The notes beneath the pieces were generated by a model. The model worked only from the letters and a program-made list of their open reading frames with translations, was not told where the DNA came from and did not search any database. Positions 59,276 through 64,000 of a DNA stretch of 64,000 nucleotides are shown piece by piece. The position numbers and the translations under genes were made by a program. Positions within the stretch are counted from its first letter, which is position 1. Every line of letters begins with the position of its first letter. Origin of the DNA: Dermatophagoides farinae (Eukaryota; Arthropoda; Arachnida; Sarcoptiformes; Pyroglyphidae); the NCBI RefSeq assembly GCF_024713945.1, contig NC_134680.1:6631501-6695500 (forward strand), read 5' to 3'.

Positions 59276-59884
59276 TTATAAATCAGAGGCAATGTATGAT
59301 TAAATCACAAACTCAAAAAGAAATAACACAATGTGTTCATAATAATGAGCAATCATCGAATAAATTTTATTTTCAAAAAATACAATACTAAATACAAAAT
59401 TTCATTCGAACTATCGAACAAAATAGTTCTATGATACGTTTCATTCTACACCAAATATACAACATTTCGAAATGGCACTACATAGAAAAAAATCCTACCG
59501 GAAAAAGAGGGCAAACTTTGTACAGTAACAGTTATATTGTTTTGAAATATTTGTATAAAAAAGGCGTGGCTTACATAGACTTTTTTCCCCATTTTTTTTC
59601 AATGTAGAGTCAAAAAAGAAAATGGCCCATTTTATCTGAATTATTAAAATCATTTTTCTTACCAGCGTAAAAAAAGTTTATATGGTATCTATATGAGACA
59701 TGTGTATGTGTGTCTCTCTGCGTGTGTGTTTTGATTCAATATTTTGGAACCAACAAAAAAAAAACTGCCAAACGACCAGTAAAAACGACAACAGCAGCAA
59801 AGATTTTTTGCTTATCAATTTTTTTTTCACTTTTTTCTTTTGTTTGTTTTTTATATGATTAAGAAAAATTTAAAAAAAAAGTAA

Positions 59885-60165
59885 TAAAAAAAATTCTTTT
59901 TCCTTGGATTAATTACCACTTTTTTTCTCTTATCTCGAAAACAGTGATTAGTGTGTTTTTTTTTTTGACTTTCTTTCCGAAACAAAACAAAACGAAATGA
60001 TTGTTTGTGTTTTTTTTCCTCCCATACCTTTTTGCGACGAAAAAAAAATGTATCTGAAAAAAGTTTTTTTCTGTTTGTTTGTTTTTTTACGTTAAAAAAA
60101 ATTCTTTTTTTCCCTTGGATTAATTACCCCTCTTTTTCGCTTATCTCGATGACATTGATTCGTGT
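59885..60165 (+). repeat. Pair of about 70-bp direct repeats
   Basis: 59885-59955 and 60093-60165 share CTTGGATTAATTACC, a following C/T-rich stretch, CTTATCTCGA and GTGTG in the same order, with a few substitutions. They are separated by about 140 bp of AT-rich sequence. It looks like an old local duplication of spacer DNA. Confidence 0.7.
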
Positions 60166-60658
60166 GTGTGTGTGTGTGCGTGTGTTGGCTTGAATAACCT
60201 TTCACGGAAAAAAAACAAACAAACAAACAAACAAACGAACAAACGAACAGAAAACTTTTTTTTCCTTTGCTTGTTGTTTGTGACGATAAAGAAAAAAAAA
60301 TTTGAAAAAATTGAAAAATTTTTTCATTAACAACATACAAACACTTGTTGGGATTAGAAAAAAATTTGAGTTAGTTTTTTTTTATCCCAAAGGGGCAATG
60401 GTGATAATGAAAACTGATCATTGGGGCTAGTGATAGTGGTATGGTAGTGAATGGTTTTATTGATGAAAATTACTGATATGAAGAATTGGTTAATGAAAAA
60501 AAAAGAAGAAAAAGAAGCAGGTAGAATTCTTACGAATGGATCATTTTGTTTCGTGTGTGTGTGTGTTTTTCAGTTATAAAAACAGAAAATATTTTTGGTC
60601 ATTTCATTCATTTCATTTTTTTTTCATCATTAAATTTTTTTTTTGACAAGAAAAAAAA

Positions 60659-61360
60659 ATGTTCCACCAACCATCATTATCGTCACAAGAAAATGATCAA
60701 GATTATCATGTTCATTTTGAAAATGGACAACGTATTTTTGGTCCTAATGATCCTGATTTTCTTGAAAATTCAGCATATGATGACGTTAAAGCAAAAGAAA
60801 TATATATCAGCAATTTACCGAACAATGTTTTCGAAAATGAATTGCTGCCATTTCTATGTCAAGCTGGCCCCATTTACCAAGTACGATTGCTGGTAACATT
60901 TTCTGGTGCAAGTAAACGACAAGCATATGTCATATTTGGCACTGTCGATGCTGCAAATCGTGCCGTACAATTATTGAATGGTCAAACATTACGATCACCG
61001 AATAATCCACCAGTGCATGTGGAATTTTCTGTTAATAATAAACGTCTTCATATTTCTGGTATACCGAATTCAATTCAATCATCGAATCAATTACGACAAC
61101 AATTGCGTTTATATTATGTGAAAAATATTCAATTTCCATTACCTGCTCAAAATAATTATGATCCAACAGCATTTAATGGGATGATAAATGGTTTGATCAA
61201 TTTTGAATGTGATCGAAATTTACAAGCAATCATTGAATTCGGTGATCATGCAACAGCTGCAAGTGCACGACGATCATTCGTTGCTGGATTGATAAAAATT
61301 CATGGCCATACATTACAAGCAAAATGGGCTGAACCAAATAATATTAATGGCAATAATTAA
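60659..61360 (+). CDS. A1CF/DND1-type tandem-RRM RNA-binding protein
   Basis: Intronless, 233 residues, start MFHQPSLSSQENDQ after a poly-A leader. Pre-RRM motif HFENGQRIFGPNDPDF corresponds to the NGQRxYGGPPP-type lead of the A1CF/RBM46/47/SYNCRIP/DND1 group. RRM1: KEIYISNLPNNVFENELLPF, GPIYQVRLLVTFSGASKRQA, YVIFGTVDAANRAVQLLNG; then NKRLHISGIPNSI begins a second, more diverged RRM ending LIKIHGHTLQAKWAEPN. The third RRM and dsRBD of longer relatives are absent. The TFSG after RNP regions is closest to DND1/A1CF. Likely a cytoplasmic 3'-UTR binder or editing cofactor. Being single-exon among intron-rich neighbours, it may be a retrocopy. Confidence 0.75.
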   Translation: MFHQPSLSSQENDQDYHVHFENGQRIFGPNDPDFLENSAYDDVKAKEIYISNLPNNVFENELLPFLCQAGPIYQVRLLVTFSGASKRQAYVIFGTVDAANRAVQLLNGQTLRSPNNPPVHVEFSVNNKRLHISGIPNSIQSSNQLRQQLRLYYVKNIQFPLPAQNNYDPTAFNGMINGLINFECDRNLQAIIEFGDHATAASARRSFVAGLIKIHGHTLQAKWAEPNNINGNN

Positions 61361-62459
61361 ATGGCTTTCAATTTTTTTTAATTTTATTTTAACTATTTTT
61401 CTTTTTGTAATAACTGCCATCTAGCGGCAAATCCTTGTATTGATAAATAAATATTTTTTTCCATTTTTTTTTTGCATTGTGGGTTAATTTGTTGTTGTTG
61501 TTGTGATGAAAAATTTTCAAGGTTTTTTTGTTCAATTTTCTATCTCTCTCTATCACTCTCTTTTGTGAAGGTGATTGCAAAATTTTATTGTAATGATTCA
61601 TTCATTAGTTCGTTCGTTCGTTCGTTTGTTTTTTTTTCTATTTCTTTGAATACATGATAAGCGAAACAGATTTTGATTTGAAAAAATAATTATCACTAAG
61701 GCCAATGGATAGATTTCCGAATAATCGTGTTTATATTTTTTTTGCCTCAAAGACAAAAAAAAAAGAAACCGAAAAGCTTAAAATTGAGCATTTCAAGTGT
61801 TAATAATCGAATCAAATCGAATAAAAAAAATTTTTTCTCTTTTCCACATGTGATAAGATATTACAACAATTGTCTCATTGGTTTGTTGTTGTTGTTGTTG
61901 TTGTTGGCAACATTTTATAAAAATTCATGCATATGATAATGATGATGATGATTTAAAAACAAAAAGTGAATGGCATCATTTTGAATGATTCATCCGTTTT
62001 TGTCAATGATTGATGAATTCCAGTGTTTATTTATTTAGCCATAACATAATCAACCAACCATCACATATAATCATCTTTGTCATCGTCATCATCATTATTA
62101 TTCAGGATGCAACAATCTGAATCACGAATGAAACCGAAAGCCAAAAAAAAAAACAAAATGATCATAATCAACACTTGATGAATGATGAATAAATTTTATG
62201 TTATGAAATGTAAAGTTTTACATTTCATAATCATATAATTTGTAGTGATGATAATGGTACTGATGAGTGTGTTGTGTGTATAAATACTGTAAAAGGGTTT
62301 GGTTTATTTCATTTCATTTTATTTTTTGTTTGGTTGTTGAATTGGAAAAAAAATCCCAGTGGAAAAAAAAACATCAGTTGATGTGTGTCTGTCTGCGAGT
62401 GTGTGTGTGTGTGCGTGTGATTTTTTTTTTCGTTCAAAAAAAAAAAAAACAATTCAATC
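61361..62459. other. Spacer before the LLTP gene
   Basis: About 1.1 kb. ACTGCCATCTAGCGGCA at 61413-61429 is another copy of the boundary motif, 52 bp after the RRM gene's stop. AATAAA occurs near 61445. Otherwise poly-T, CGTT, TTG and TG repeats. No gene is supported. Confidence 0.5.
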
Positions 62460-63953
62460 ATGATGATAATCAATCGATCAAATTTCAAATGGATCATATT
62501 ATTGTTCATTTTTTTATGGATTTCATCCATACATTGTTCAATCATTTCAGATCAACAACGATCATCTGATGAAGATTTTAATGAAGAATCAAATGTTGAT
62601 GATGATGATGATAGTGATCATCTTTATTCCACCATCAATTGTAAAGTAAATGAAAAACAGAACAAAAAAAATTTCCACTACTACTCGCCATTTGATTATT
62701 CTAATTCATTCTATTGTTTTTCAATCAATCGATGGATCAATAAATTTAGGTTGGTGATAAATACAATTATGTAATGGCAACACAAAGTAGCCTTTTTGCC
62801 AATGAAGATGATGGTGATCATCGACAACAAATTCAAATAAAAACCGGTTTAGAATTGAAATGTTTACAAAAAATCAATTGGTTAAATCGTACTGATGGCC
62901 ACTTGAAACCGGGACAAATATTTGAAGTTATGATCAGTAAAATGCAACCAATTCGTATAAAAAATCAACAAAATAATTCCCAAAATAGTGGGCAAACATC
63001 ACTGCAGATGGCGTCATTGTTTCAAACATTGAAAAATTTAGATAAAATGATGATGACCGATAATAAAAATGAAACAAAAATACCAAATTTAAAGATTGGT
63101 GCTGTAAATGGATTTTTCAGTGAATTCAGTAAAAATTTCGCCGATTGGTTCATGGATTTATTGAGGAAATTATTTGGCTTTATGCAATCATTAATGTCAA
63201 AAAAACGTCAAAAACAACAAACACCAGTACCAGTAAAAAATATTTTCAAATGTGATGCTGATGATAATGTTGATGCAAAAAAACCAACAACCACTACTAG
63301 TACTACTACCACCACCACCACATCATCAAGTCGACATCGTAAACGACAAAATCCAATGGTTCATAGATCAAATAATGATGATGAACCAGTGAATTTGGAA
63401 CAATTTACAGAAAATTATAGCGAAATGTATGGTAGACCATTTCGTTTTATACAATTATCGGATGGATCCATACAAAACATACGATTATCCGACGAGGATC
63501 AGGATCCAAATGTTAGACAATTTAAAAAGTTTATTGCACGTTCATTCGCCACACAGCTAGATGAACGTAAAAAACGTACCGTTGAAGAAAGTGATTTAGG
63601 TTTACATTATTGTAATTATCAAATGGAATTTGATAATGAAGAAATGTCCGGCGGCAATAACAGTGAACCACAAAACTATTTGAATCGGTCATCCGTAGAA
63701 CAACAACGGCAGCGACTTTCAAAACGATCATCATCGTCATCATTCCGAGATGATCATGAATCTGAACATATTGTTTCAGTGATAAGACAATTTAAAACAG
63801 ATGATATTATCATTAAACGAAGACAACAGCAGCAGCAACAAGGACCAGGATTTCGTTCAGAAGATTTGAAATCATCAGAATCGATTATGAAAAATCTGGA
63901 TTTTAATGTACAAGAAGTACAACTTATTCGTGGCAATATGGTTGTTGCATCAG
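62460..63953 (+). CDS. Large lipid transfer protein (vitellogenin-like), 5' part
   Basis: Exon 1, 62460-62645, encodes a signal peptide (MMIINRSNFKWIILLFIFLW ... HCSII) and an acidic start. Exon 2, 62750-63953, joins in phase 0 (TGTAAA|GTAAATG ... ATTTAG|GTT) and ends at a GCATCAG|GTAAGT donor, so the gene runs off the window. About 463 residues are seen. KVGDKYNYVMATQSS, IKTGLELKCLQKINW, MYGRPFRFIQLSDGSIQNI and DPNVRQFKKFIARSFA follow the layout of the lipoprotein N-terminal domain of vitellogenin/apolipophorin/MTP proteins (a first strand with YxY, then a xGxIxxIxxxxxDPxxxxxFKK segment). RHRKRQ at about residue 250 and KKRT could be furin-type sites. A yolk or haemolymph lipid carrier is the likely role. 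The family call is moderate. Confidence 0.6.
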
Positions 63954-64000
63954 GTAAGTCGGAAATTTTTTTTTTCACTTCGGAAATGTTTCTGGAAATT
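63954..64000 (+). other. Start of intron, gene continues past the window
   Basis: GTAAGTCGG after GCATCAG is a consensus donor in phase 1; no acceptor is reached before the end. Confidence 0.6.

Larger units (their letters stand above)
58730..60658. other. Gene-poor stretch next to the MITE
   Basis: It holds a coding-like island at 58844-59275 (listed separately), then ordinary non-repetitive AT-rich sequence to about 59640, then poly-T/poly-A, TG and AAAC repeats with a duplicated segment (59885 and 60093). No intact gene is seen. Confidence 0.5.

Overview
The window is nuclear DNA of a small, AT-rich, gene-dense arthropod genome. The best guess is an acariform mite of the Dermatophagoides / Sarcoptes type. 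That guess rests on tiny GT-AG introns (about 57-104 bp), short spacers full of GAT/CAA/TG microsatellites and poly-T runs, proteins swollen by Q/N/H/S/T homopolymers, a compact set of arthropod orthologues, and a tandem set of divergent 7-TM receptors. It is inference, not a database match. I rebuilt 26 protein genes. Every splice junction given below is phase-consistent. No tRNA or rRNA gene, CRISPR array, LTR element or retrovirus-like copy was recognised.

Layout. 1-6.5 kb: three secreted low-complexity proteins that share one conserved domain, with TATA boxes before the first two. 8.5-15 kb: RMDN1-like TPR protein (-), myo-inositol oxygenase (-), phosphomannomutase (+). 15.3-20.5 kb: a SUN-domain nuclear-envelope gene (-), head-to-head with RpS16 (+); a candidate alternative first exon of the SUN gene lies beyond RpS16. 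22.7-27.6 kb: PHF14-like PHD-finger protein and an orphan single-pass membrane protein. 29-31 kb: Popeye-domain protein (+), tail-to-tail with an orphan multi-pass protein (-) only 13 bp away. 31.7-37.2 kb: GH47 alpha-1,2-mannosidase and lysosomal HGSNAT. 37.3-41.4 kb: two splicing factors, HTATSF1 and SRRM1 (-). 42-46.1 kb: three tandem gustatory-receptor-like 7-TM genes (-). 46.8-55 kb: LysM protein (+), phosphatidylserine decarboxylase (-), mitochondrial CLPB/SKD3 (-), NDOR1 diflavin reductase (-). 55.5-57.1 kb: orphan type I membrane protein (-). 57.1-60.6 kb: a gene-poor stretch with a piggyBac-like MITE, a degenerate coding-like island and a duplicated segment. 60.7-61.4 kb: A1CF/DND1-type tandem-RRM protein. 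62.5 kb to the end: the 5' part of a probable large lipid transfer (vitellogenin-like) gene.

Most loci are unlinked housekeeping genes. The biologically linked clusters are the secreted-protein family (1-6.5 kb), the splicing-factor pair (37-41 kb) and the receptor array (42-46 kb). The most notable points are: the undescribed shared domain of the secreted trio, one member of which has a coding exon consisting only of the start codon; the nested RpS16/SUN arrangement; a GC-AG intron and a one-base frameshift in the last receptor of the array; the piggyBac-like MITE; and a recurring GATGGC motif at gene boundaries, including two inverted copies that bracket NDOR1.
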